The translations under genes and the position numbers were made by a program. Below, one piece after another: positions 1 to 9,014 of a stretch of DNA of 64,000 bases (its first letter is position 1; each line of letters starts with the position of its first letter). The DNA is from Deltaproteobacteria bacterium (GTDB taxonomy: Bacteria; Myxococcota_A; Polyangia; JAAYKL01). Where the stretch lies: the NCBI GenBank assembly GCA_016936575.1, contig JAFGXQ010000120.1, positions 1 to 64,000 on the forward strand, written 5' to 3'. Below the pieces are notes generated by a model, which saw only the letters and a program-made list of their open reading frames with translations, had not been told where the DNA came from and ran no database searches.

Positions 1-1197
1 CTATTTAGAATCTTACTCCATCAGAGTGCCGTATGGGGTATTCTGTTGGTGGTGAATACATATCCGTCTTACGGTAATGCCGATTGTCAGCAGTCGCACG
101 CACAACACGTCTCCGCTGCACCATCCGCTAGACAAACTGCGGAGCAATCCACTGGAAAAATTGGCGAATACATTGAAATCGTCGTGCTCAAACCATGGGG
201 GGACGAACTGACATTTGATGATATTCAAAGTGTTTTGCAGGGCGCAGATGAGCCCAACGTATCGTACATTCTTATCGAGCAAAAGAAACCGGGCAACACG
301 ACAGACGAAAATGGCGATTCGCTCAGAGCGCAGGCCGTTAATTCGGTTCAGTCCTATGGTGCGGATGCGGTGATCTGGTTTTCTGTGGGGCCGCCGTTTA
401 CGGTGCACTTGGTGTCGTTTAAAGAACACGGGTTTCACTACGACAGGGAGTTGAAGAAAAATCGTCAACAAAGTTTAGAGCAAGCAAGCCTGGTTATCCG
501 TGGATGGCTTGACGGCTTGCTGTCTCTCTCCTATTCCAATTCAAGTGACGCGCAGCGTTCTTCAGATGAATCCCTTCGTAGAGATGCAGCATCTCTTCTT
601 GGTTCGGAGGAGTCCAGGAATAAAGCAATCGAAGAAAAGCAACTGGATGCGCCCGGACGGGTTTGGTTGGAAACGGGCATCAGCGCTACCAGCAGTCGCA
701 AATTTACAATGGGACTTATAGCGAGCCTAGCGGTGCAGAATAAAAGGTATTGGGCAGCATTTGCCGGTCTGGCGGTGTTTTGGCCGGTGACGGTTCACAA
801 AAGAGTTTATTCAGATGAACCGGTTGTTGATGACGGTACGCTTGTGGAGCTCACAATATTTAAAATTCCGGTATTCATGGGGGTTCGAAAGCTATTTCCG
901 CTTGGCCGCTTTTTGTTGGGGATATATGTTGCTTTGGAACTTGATACGGTCATGCAGCAACTCGCGTGGGAGAATTATTCCCGCAACAGTACAAGCGTTC
1001 ATCCTTCGCTATTAACGGCGCTTTCGATGGCGTGGCGCTTGACCCCTCGACTCGCTTTTTTTTCGGAGCTCTGGGGACGGGCAGTGTTGCGTTCTCCCAA
1101 ATATGAAGCCAATGTATACGGGGAACCGGAAGTCATATTTTCGCCATGGGCTTGGCAGCCTTATATCAATGTCGGTCTGCGCATGTTATTGTTTTGA
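1..1197 (+). CDS. Outer-membrane beta-barrel-like protein, 5' partial
   Basis: The frame is open through the left edge of the window, and the first residues (hydrophobic run GILLVV before PSYGNADC) look like the end of a signal peptide, so the true start is probably outside. Two parts can be seen. The first, to about residue 150, is a soluble alpha/beta-like periplasmic domain (IEIVVLKPWGDEL, then YILIEQ). After a charged linker comes a C-terminal part with alternating hydrophobic strands ending in Leu-Phe, the usual last-strand signature of outer-membrane barrels. I do not recognise a named family; similar two-part hypothetical proteins are common in Myxococcota. It faces convergently transcribed regulator genes across about 230 bp of T-rich sequence. 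Function unknown. Confidence 0.6.
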   Translation, partial: LFRILLHQSAVWGILLVVNTYPSYGNADCQQSHAQHVSAAPSARQTAEQSTGKIGEYIEIVVLKPWGDELTFDDIQSVLQGADEPNVSYILIEQKKPGNTTDENGDSLRAQAVNSVQSYGADAVIWFSVGPPFTVHLVSFKEHGFHYDRELKKNRQQSLEQASLVIRGWLDGLLSLSYSNSSDAQRSSDESLRRDAASLLGSEESRNKAIEEKQLDAPGRVWLETGISATSSRKFTMGLIASLAVQNKRYWAAFAGLAVFWPVTVHKRVYSDEPVVDDGTLVELTIFKIPVFMGVRKLFPLGRFLLGIYVALELDTVMQQLAWENYSRNSTSVHPSLLTALSMAWRLTPRLAFFSELWGRAVLRSPKYEANVYGEPEVIFSPWAWQPYINVGLRMLLF

Positions 1198-1424
1198 ATT
1201 CCCGACGAACCGCAACCCTGACGAACCGCTCCCAGGGTACTTTTTTCAGACATTTTTTCATATCATTTTTTCCGGCCTTTTTTGTTACCGGGGTGGGGGT
1301 CTTTGACATTTATTGATCGTTTCAGGAGAGCCGCACCCAATTTCTTTTGTGAATGATTCATAGGTGCAGTTTATCTGCCGCCGCGTGCTGTACTGTTCGC
1401 GGTCGGGCCCGCCATTTACGGGAT

Positions 1425-2180
1425 TCAGCCGGGAGTCGCGGTCAGCAACTGTTCCACGTAGCTGATCAGGTTTCGACTGATGTTGTAGGGCGTATCGTCA
1501 TTGTGAAGCATCACAGCGTATTTTCTGGGGGCAAGCCGGGTCAGACTGCGAAGCTGCGTGTTGTTTACAATGGCATTGCGATGGATGCGCAAAAATCGTT
1601 GGTGAGGAAGTTTGGTTTCCCAGTCTTTCACAGTACCTCGAACCAGATATTCGGTGTCGCTGATAAGCCTGACAGAGATGTAGTTTCCTCCGGCGGCGGT
1701 AATAGAACGGATTTTGTGGCAGTCGATGAATACGCGTCCGATGGTGGTGACCATCAGGATTTTATCATCCTCCCGATACTTCTCAGATGACATGGGGACC
1801 GGAATATCGAAGGTGCCGGATTTTCGTCGCAGCCGGTTCAACGTGGAATCCAGACGCGCCGGTGACACCGGTTTGGTAAGGTAGTCCAGCGCGTTGACTT
1901 CAAACGCGCGAACGGCATAGGCATCGTAGGCGGTTACAAAGACCACATCGGTATCTTCTCTGATGTGAGAAATTAAATCGAATCCGGTTCCCCCCCGAAG
2001 ATGTATATCGAGAAATACCACATCGGGTGTACAGCTCGATAAGATTTTCTGTGCCTCGGAGACGCTGCCGGCTTCCCATTCCACAACAAAATCAACCTGA
2101 TCCTTGAGTAAAAAGCGCATCTCTTTACGCGCCGGCGGCTCATCATCGATAATGAGCGCTCTATATAGGGAAATCGTCAT
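1425..2180 (-). CDS. LytTR-family DNA-binding response regulator
   Basis: 251 aa. An N-terminal receiver domain (RALIIDDEPPARKE acidic pocket; phospho-acceptor Asp58 in FLDIHLRGG; conserved Lys in YLTKPV) is followed by a LytTR DNA-binding domain from about residue 145 (IRSITAAGGNY, FLRIHRNAIVN). Regulators of this AlgR/LytT type bind direct repeats upstream of target promoters once phosphorylated. A clear ribosome binding site (GAGGAG) precedes the ATG. The stop of the upstream kinase gene is only 12 bp away, so the two genes form an operon and a cognate two-component system. LytTR regulators normally pair with LytS-type kinases, matching the second kinase module of the neighbour. Confidence 0.92.
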   Translation of the reverse strand: MTISLYRALIIDDEPPARKEMRFLLKDQVDFVVEWEAGSVSEAQKILSSCTPDVVFLDIHLRGGTGFDLISHIREDTDVVFVTAYDAYAVRAFEVNALDYLTKPVSPARLDSTLNRLRRKSGTFDIPVPMSSEKYREDDKILMVTTIGRVFIDCHKIRSITAAGGNYISVRLISDTEYLVRGTVKDWETKLPHQRFLRIHRNAIVNNTQLRSLTRLAPRKYAVMLHNDDTPYNISRNLISYVEQLLTATPG

Positions 2181-2192
2181 TTTTCTCCTCGT

Positions 2193-5100
2193 TTATTGGA
2201 CACCCGGTTTTTCTCCGTAATTAAATAAATACGACCCGTGCTCTGAATTGTGTTGCAATATGGCGCTTTGGGGAATCTGTATGGTTACTTGTACTTTGCC
2301 GTCAGATTCTTCGTGAACCAGTTGCGCGTTCCAATACTGAAGACGTTCGCGCAGGTGAATCAACCCGAACCCGGTGGACGGGCCGGTGCGAGGTTCATCC
2401 GGCGATATCCAACTGCCGGAATTGGTAACCTGAAGAAACAATGTGTCGCGGTCGCAGTGCGTACTTACATGAATGTGAAGCGACTCCTGACTGGTTTGTT
2501 TGCCGTGCTTGATAGCGTTTTCCACCAGCGGCTGCAATATGAAACAAGGTACCGGCAGCGGTGCGGTTTCTTCCTCGATATGGGTGGTGGCAGACAGGTA
2601 GTCGCCGTACCGGGCCTGTTCCATACTTAGGTACAGTATGACCATTTCCATCTCTTCAGAAATCGAAATAGCGGTTTTGGTTCGACGCTCAATGGCCATT
2701 CGGTTCAACTCTGCCAATGTGGATAACATATTCCTGGCGGCTTCCGGGTCATCAATAATCGACGCGCGGATGGAATTGAGCGCATTAAACAGAAAATGGG
2801 GCGCGAATTGAAATCGGAGTTTTTCCAATTGCTGCTGGCGGGCGTTCCACCGCGCTTCGGTTTCCGAGTGACGTCTTTTTTCGAGCTCAACTTCCATTCG
2901 CATTCGATCTTCCAATCCCTCGTAGGCCTTTTTCAGTTTGACATGCAGTTGAACCCGGGACAGGAGTTCTTCTCGCGAAAAAGGTTTCTCGATATAGTCG
3001 TTGGCGCCGCATTCAAACCCGGCAGCGAGAGCGGCAGGGCCGGTACGTGCGGTCAGAATGACAATGGGCAGCTTTTCGGGTGAATGCTGCTTTCGGATAC
3101 GCCGACATACTTCAAGCCCGTTGATTCCGGGCATGTTCAAATCGAGCAGAATCAGATCAAAGCAGTCGGGCGCATCCTCCAGTGCGGTAAGGCAACTTGC
3201 GCCGTCATAGGCCAGCTGAACGGTCATACCCTCTCTGCCCAGATGGTTCGATAATACCCGAAGGTTGACCGCTTCATCATCGACCGCCAGAATGTGGTAG
3301 GCGTCATCTTTTACCAATGATGTTTTCGTGTCGGTGTGTGCACTGATCTGCGATGCGGTCTGTTTGGAATCGGCGACGGTTGCCGCTGCGGACTCGTCGG
3401 CGATTTGCAGCGCGAATTCAAACGTACTGCCCTGGTTGACAACCGACGATACACGTATTTCTCCACCGTGAAGCGCGACCAGCTGTTTGGTGACATGCAG
3501 GCCGATTCCGGTACCGATTCCCTGTGCCAGATCTTCGTCTCCCTGTTCAAACGAATCAAAAATCCGATGTTGTTTTTCTTCGCTGATGCCTTGGCCGGAG
3601 TCCTGCACCGAAACGATTACATGGTTGTCTTCAACCCGTGCACCGATACGGACGAATCCATCCTGGGTGGCGTTGATGCCGTTGCCGAGCAGGTTGAATA
3701 TGATTTGGGTCAGGCGGTTTTCATCTGCCATGACGAGCGGCAGTTTTTCGGGAAATGCGCTTTCCAGCGATATGGGTTTCTCCAGCGTGAGATGTCGCAT
3801 GGTTTCCAGTACGGTACCCGAAAGAGTGTGCAAGTCGACAGGTTTGATTTGGAGAGTGATGTCCTTGTGTTTCAATCGCGAATAGTCCAAGACGTCATTG
3901 ACCAGGTATAGCAGACGCTGCGAGCTGGAAATGATCAGATTCACATTGTCGCGAAGAACGGTTGCATTGGAGAGCGTTTCCGGCGCAAGCAGAGATTCGG
4001 CCACGCCGGAGATGCCGTGAAGCGGCGTACGCAGTTCGTGGGAGGTATTCGTCAGAAATTCGTCTTTAATGGCATTGATTCGAGCCAGCTCTTCGTTTTT
4101 ATGCTCCAGTTGTTTCGATAGAAGTTCGTTGGCGTTGAATGCCTGTGCGAATCGAAGAGATACTGCCATAGACTGAAGCAGCATGAACAGAAAAATACCG
4201 ATAAAAACCAGTTCCATGGTGGGCACGAGTCTTGAAATCAACAGCATGTCGTTCACCGCCGTCGAGGTAAGTATGATGTATCCGGCAAAAACCAGAATTG
4301 CGCCGGGCCGTTTCCGCAGCAGCGCCCGGGTGACACAAGAGAACGCATAAAAAAGGGTCGGAGCAATAATCACCAGCATATAGACGACGGTTGTTTCTGC
4401 GGCCTGGAGAGGCAGCAGGCACGATATGATGGATGTGGCCAGAAAAAAAATCGCCGACCAGCGAACGATGCGGCGAGAAATTTCGTTGGGATACAGCGAC
4501 AGCACCAGGTACATGTTAACCGGAATGGACAAGTAGAATGTCACGTGGTCGACGCGTCGCAAAAAATCAATAGGAACATGCGGAAACACGCTCAAAAACA
4601 TCCATACAGAAGTGGTGGTAACCGCAAAGTTGATGCCCCAGAGCCAGCAGTAGCCGCTAACGAACATATTCGACAGCTCTTTGCGGCGAAACAGATAAAT
4701 CGTAAGATGGTAAAACCCCATGATGAACAGAGCGCCTAGAATAAAGCTCCGCCATATCCAAGAGAATTGGTGTGAACGGGTGATGTGGTCAACAATGCCC
4801 AGTTCAGGCGCCTGAAGCAGGCCGCCGGCGGATGCGTGAAAATTGGAGACCTGAATCAGAATGTCATATGTGGAACTCTTCGGCAGCTTGGGAATCAGGG
4901 TTCTTCCGTAGCGGTAGTGTTCTGTTCGGGTGTCGGTTCCCACCACGCCCGACTTTGCCTGGAGAACGCCGTTCACCCAGATGGTATACGCCGACCATGT
5001 ATCACCCATATTTATCGCGAGACGGTCGGTGTCGCGGCAGTACACGCGAAGTCGATAGGTTCCGTAGTCGATCTCTTCATTCTGTTGCAGGCTTTCAGCA

Positions 5101-5402
5101 TACTGCCTGAAGTCGCCGGGGACGCTCACGAAAAGGGGCGAAATGGGTGACGAATTATCTGTGAAATCCGTCGGCGTGTACAGCTGGTTGGGGAAAAATT
5201 CCCATTGACCTTCAAGTGAAAGCGATGGTTGCTGTGTAAAAAATGAGTCGGGTATGTGTAGGGTGCCGCGATGCGCAGCGGGCGATTCGGATGTACATCC
5301 GATGACGAACATGCCGGCAATAAACACAAAGGAAATGGTGCTTCGAACACGGGAGGGCAACGTGGTTGGCCGATTGCGCTGTGGTGATTGCAGGTACCGC
5401 AT
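2193..5402 (-). CDS. 7TMR-DISM hybrid histidine kinase with additional LytS-type kinase module
   Basis: 1069 aa. The N-terminus carries a lipoprotein-like signal (FVIGC, Cys36). Next is an extracytoplasmic jelly-roll-like domain (LEGQWEFFPNQL) typical of 7TMR-DISM sensors, then about seven membrane helices (residues ~215-410) and a short coiled coil. A HisKA domain follows (phospho-acceptor His455 in TSHELRTPLHG) with an HATPase_c domain (NLLGNGINAT, GTGIGLHV). A receiver domain comes next (Asp754 in LLDLNMPG). The C-terminus is a second, LytS/YehU-like kinase (His869 in FAPHFLFNALNS; PLVENAIKHG N-box). The product is an inner-membrane sensor, presumably of an extracellular ligand, phosphorylating the LytTR regulator encoded 12 bp downstream. 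No strong ribosome binding site precedes the ATG, so the start is the least certain part. Confidence 0.9.
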   Translation of the reverse strand: MRYLQSPQRNRPTTLPSRVRSTISFVFIAGMFVIGCTSESPAAHRGTLHIPDSFFTQQPSLSLEGQWEFFPNQLYTPTDFTDNSSPISPLFVSVPGDFRQYAESLQQNEEIDYGTYRLRVYCRDTDRLAINMGDTWSAYTIWVNGVLQAKSGVVGTDTRTEHYRYGRTLIPKLPKSSTYDILIQVSNFHASAGGLLQAPELGIVDHITRSHQFSWIWRSFILGALFIMGFYHLTIYLFRRKELSNMFVSGYCWLWGINFAVTTTSVWMFLSVFPHVPIDFLRRVDHVTFYLSIPVNMYLVLSLYPNEISRRIVRWSAIFFLATSIISCLLPLQAAETTVVYMLVIIAPTLFYAFSCVTRALLRKRPGAILVFAGYIILTSTAVNDMLLISRLVPTMELVFIGIFLFMLLQSMAVSLRFAQAFNANELLSKQLEHKNEELARINAIKDEFLTNTSHELRTPLHGISGVAESLLAPETLSNATVLRDNVNLIISSSQRLLYLVNDVLDYSRLKHKDITLQIKPVDLHTLSGTVLETMRHLTLEKPISLESAFPEKLPLVMADENRLTQIIFNLLGNGINATQDGFVRIGARVEDNHVIVSVQDSGQGISEEKQHRIFDSFEQGDEDLAQGIGTGIGLHVTKQLVALHGGEIRVSSVVNQGSTFEFALQIADESAAATVADSKQTASQISAHTDTKTSLVKDDAYHILAVDDEAVNLRVLSNHLGREGMTVQLAYDGASCLTALEDAPDCFDLILLDLNMPGINGLEVCRRIRKQHSPEKLPIVILTARTGPAALAAGFECGANDYIEKPFSREELLSRVQLHVKLKKAYEGLEDRMRMEVELEKRRHSETEARWNARQQQLEKLRFQFAPHFLFNALNSIRASIIDDPEAARNMLSTLAELNRMAIERRTKTAISISEEMEMVILYLSMEQARYGDYLSATTHIEEETAPLPVPCFILQPLVENAIKHGKQTSQESLHIHVSTHCDRDTLFLQVTNSGSWISPDEPRTGPSTGFGLIHLRERLQYWNAQLVHEESDGKVQVTIQIPQSAILQHNSEHGSYLFNYGEKPGVQ

Positions 5403-5655
5403 CTGCTGAGTATGCCCTGTTGCCGGGATTCTGACGACTGGTTTCTTGGACGGTTCGTCACAAAAAATACCATTTGGTCACACTGTGATTGAATTTCCTG
5501 AATATTTATTTTTACTGTATTTGTGTAATATTACGTCTGATAATTTTAGATGTTTCTGAACGATCAGGTAGATGCCTCCTTCACGGGTCGGATGACAGCG
5601 AGTTGTGGATTTTTCAGACAAATCATTTTTGGTTGTCGAAAGGAAAAGGGAATCG

Positions 5656-8600
5656 ATGATGCAACGTGATTATGTGCGTTTGTTGGCTTTTATGACAATT
5701 CTTTTATGGATGGGATGCTCCGGGAACAGCGGAAAACAAGGTGACGATTCCGATACCACAGATACGCAGGTGGCGTCCACCGACAGTGATTCGGTGTCGG
5801 ACACGGATTCTTCCACGTCGCCGACCGGAACCGACTCAGGGGATGACACGGATAGCGAGAGCGGCGGCGCCGGAAGCACGGACGAGGATTCCGGAGGTGG
5901 GAGCGATTCTGACGAAGATTCCGATTCAGATTCTGATTCAGATTCGGAGACAGATACCGGTGGAACAACCGATGGTGGAAAAACGATTGTTGATTATCGC
6001 CCGTGCACCACGGACTCCCAGTGTCCGGTTGGAATGGGAAGCTGCATCAAACAGATACCGCTGAATGTGGCGACGGTGGATGGAATCACCCATATTCCGA
6101 TTTCGGAGCTGTTTCCCGAAATCGGCGAGGGGGGAATTTGTACGCAGACCTGCACCAACTCACCGGCGATGTGTGACACGATGGTGCTGACCGATGCGCT
6201 GAACAACGATTTTCCATTCACATGTCAACTGATTACGGTGCAGGAAAGCCCGTATCCGGCGCCGGCGCCGGCGTTCGCATTCGATGATCAGCTGGATTTC
6301 GCGTTGATGGAAACGGGTGTTCCCTTCGGCGCGATATGCCGACCGCCGTTTGAATTGCATAAAGATATTGATGACGAGTTCTGTCAGGCATGCACAATTT
6401 TGGACGGCTGTGATAACGGTGTGTGTTGGAATTTTTCGACAGCAGAACAAGTGGTAGAAGCAGAAAGCGGAACCTGCTTGGCGCCATGCGGTGATGAAGA
6501 TTTCTGTCCGTTCGGATTCACCTGTGAGTATTTGGACGGCGTGTCATTCTGCTACCCGTTTGAAGATACCTGCGGCGCATGTCGGGATTTGGACGGCGAT
6601 GGTTTCGGAGCGGGACAGTGCGGCGAAGGTGACGAACTGTTCACGCCGGTGGATTGCGACGATGGAAATCCGGACGCGTACTACGACCCTCTCGAAATGG
6701 ACCACCCGTTCCCGATGTTCTGTGGCGAATTTGATTATAACTGTAACGGGATTTCCGATGAAGCGGAGCAAATCGGCGCGTATGTATATGGAGAAGAACA
6801 TTGCGGCGCCTGTTTTGCCGAATGCGTGGGCGATGTTCCTCATGCCACGGAACAATGCGTAGAGCGAGAGGGAGAAGTACGTTGTGTGGCCAGGTGCCGC
6901 AATGAACTGGCCTGGGCGGATTGCGACGGCAACGTGGAAACCGGTTGCGAAGTTCAGGTGACCGATCCATCGTATGTGTATTACGCCGATAAAGATAACG
7001 ACGGATTGGGAGATCCCGATGAATCGCAGTTTGCCTGCGACGGTACGCCTCCGGCCGGTGCGGTGCTGAACAACGAAGATTGTGATGACCTGAATGCTGC
7101 CGTGGAAGGAACGGTTTGTATGGGAACCGGCGCGCTGGGTATTTGCGGAGAAGGCATATGGGAGTGCACCGATACGGGGTTGGTTTGCACGCCTATCGCG
7201 TCAGTGGCGGAAACCTGTAATGGTATTGACGACGACTGTGACGGTTGGATTGATAATGACCTGCCGCTGGAGGGAACCGCCTGTTCTGTGGCAGATACGC
7301 CCGATACCGCTGACGATGCGCTGTTGGGTATCTGCGCGGAGGGCACATGGCGGTGCGACGGCGAGAACGGATTCGTGTGTGAGCTGTTTAACGCAAGAGA
7401 AGAAATCATCGGCGATAATCTCGATTACGACTGCGATGGATACGACTGGGTGGCAGCGCGGGCGGTATTTGTGGTTACCGACGGTCGCACCGGTGATGGA
7501 AGCAAAGATAATCCGTTCGGCGCCGAAGAATTGCAGGCGGCGATTGATTTGGCCGACACCCTCGCGACCGACCCGGAAATCGGCGGCGTGGACGTGTTCG
7601 TCGGCGGTGGAGCCCACGAATTCACTTTGACAGAGACATTGAATCTGCGTGACAACATGAACATCTGGGGAGGGTGTCGCGCGGTGAGCGCGGATGACGG
7701 CGCCGGGAATGAAGTGTTCGAATGGGATGTGAGTGACGACGGAAGTCGTTCCACCATTCGCCGACTCTTCGGTGAAAATCTCATCAACGGCGCATCTGTC
7801 GGTATTGACGGCCAGGATCTGTACAAGCCGACCGTGATTCGGAACCTTGATATTTATGTGGACGGCGCGGTGGAGAGCTCCCCCGGCGTATGGCCCACAA
7901 CGGGCGAGGACGTATATGGATTCAGATGTGATCGGTGCTCTATGCTTGCGCTGGAGAATGTATCGATAACTGTCGGCAATGGTGCAAACGGAGCCAATGG
8001 AACACCTGGTGGAAATGGAAGCAACGGTGGAAATGGAGGGAACGGCGCGGTGACCAGCGGTGGAAGCGGCGGGTCACAGGGCGGTGGAAGTGGTGGACGC
8101 GGCGGCTATTGGACGAGTGTAACCAGCTATTACAATGGGGTTGATGGAAGTTCCGGGTCCGGCACGGATGGCGGCAGCGGTGGAGACGGACATACGGGTG
8201 AAACCGGTGGAGATGGAAGCGCCGGTGGAGATGGGGGAGGCGGTTCGGCCGCGGCGTTCTCCAGTAGTGGCGGGAGGGCCGCAACATACGATTTCAATGC
8301 GCGAATTTGGCGGTCGACCGATGGACAAAACGGCGCATCCGGAAATTCGGGCGGCGGCGGAGGAGGAGGCGGTGGCGGAGCTGCGGATTTTATGGTTTGG
8401 GTTGTTGTGCCTGATTTATATGATGCGGGCGGCGGCGGCGGCGGCGGCGGACGTGGGTACGGCGGCGGCGGTGGCGGGCGCGGAAATCATGGCGGATCAT
8501 CGTTGGGAATGATACTTACCCGTTCTGCGGGGGTTGCGTTGAATAATGTGTCCGTCAGCGTTGGAAACGGTGGTAACGGTGGAAGCGGAGCGAACGGCGG

Positions 8601-9006
8601 AAACGGCGGCAATGGTGGTGGTCGCGGCAGTGGTGGTGATGGTGAAAGTTGGGCAGGAAACGGGGGATTGGGTGGATATGGCGGAGCCGGCGCTGGAGGG
8701 AATCCGGGAACCGGCGGAGCCGGCGGGGACTCGGTGACGGTTCTTTGTGATAATATTTCATGCTCCTATATCCAGGTTTTTTCTTCTGAGTTGGCGTTGA
8801 ACGGATGTGAGAATTTTCCGGTTTGCCACGGTACCGCAGGGGCATGGGGAACTGCGGGGAACGGCGGAACCACATCGGGGTGTGCAACGTGCGGTGGAGA
8901 TATGGGAAATACGCCGACAACGCAAGACGGTGCACATGTAGCCGACAACGGGCGAACATGCAAGGTTTTCGACATTGACGGCGGATGCCTGGATGAAACG
9001 GACTGA
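5656..9006 (+). CDS. Giant MopE-type lipoprotein with glycine-rich tract
   Basis: Started at 5656 because AGGAAAAGGG lies just upstream and the residues that follow give a lipoprotein signal (lipobox LLWMGC); an in-frame GTG at 5605 would add 17 residues and spoil it. 1116 aa. After the lipobox comes an Asp/Ser/Thr/Glu-rich linker with SDSDSD runs. A Cys-rich region follows, then MopE-type putative metal-binding motifs (LDGDGFG...DCDDG, NGIDDDCDG, NLDYDCDG). Next is a beta-helix-like part. A Gly/Asn tract (GNGGNGG, GGGGGG) lies around residues 775-1030, with a short Cys-rich tail. The N-terminal two thirds are clearly paralogous to the next gene, 8 bp downstream. It is likely surface-exposed and calcium-binding by analogy to MopE proteins; actual function unknown. 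Confidence 0.8.
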   Translation: MMQRDYVRLLAFMTILLWMGCSGNSGKQGDDSDTTDTQVASTDSDSVSDTDSSTSPTGTDSGDDTDSESGGAGSTDEDSGGGSDSDEDSDSDSDSDSETDTGGTTDGGKTIVDYRPCTTDSQCPVGMGSCIKQIPLNVATVDGITHIPISELFPEIGEGGICTQTCTNSPAMCDTMVLTDALNNDFPFTCQLITVQESPYPAPAPAFAFDDQLDFALMETGVPFGAICRPPFELHKDIDDEFCQACTILDGCDNGVCWNFSTAEQVVEAESGTCLAPCGDEDFCPFGFTCEYLDGVSFCYPFEDTCGACRDLDGDGFGAGQCGEGDELFTPVDCDDGNPDAYYDPLEMDHPFPMFCGEFDYNCNGISDEAEQIGAYVYGEEHCGACFAECVGDVPHATEQCVEREGEVRCVARCRNELAWADCDGNVETGCEVQVTDPSYVYYADKDNDGLGDPDESQFACDGTPPAGAVLNNEDCDDLNAAVEGTVCMGTGALGICGEGIWECTDTGLVCTPIASVAETCNGIDDDCDGWIDNDLPLEGTACSVADTPDTADDALLGICAEGTWRCDGENGFVCELFNAREEIIGDNLDYDCDGYDWVAARAVFVVTDGRTGDGSKDNPFGAEELQAAIDLADTLATDPEIGGVDVFVGGGAHEFTLTETLNLRDNMNIWGGCRAVSADDGAGNEVFEWDVSDDGSRSTIRRLFGENLINGASVGIDGQDLYKPTVIRNLDIYVDGAVESSPGVWPTTGEDVYGFRCDRCSMLALENVSITVGNGANGANGTPGGNGSNGGNGGNGAVTSGGSGGSQGGGSGGRGGYWTSVTSYYNGVDGSSGSGTDGGSGGDGHTGETGGDGSAGGDGGGGSAAAFSSSGGRAATYDFNARIWRSTDGQNGASGNSGGGGGGGGGGAADFMVWVVVPDLYDAGGGGGGGGRGYGGGGGGRGNHGGSSLGMILTRSAGVALNNVSVSVGNGGNGGSGANGGNGGNGGGRGSGGDGESWAGNGGLGGYGGAGAGGNPGTGGAGGDSVTVLCDNISCSYIQVFSSELALNGCENFPVCHGTAGAWGTAGNGGTTSGCATCGGDMGNTPTTQDGAHVADNGRTCKVFDIDGGCLDETD

Positions 9007-9014
9007 CGGAAGGG

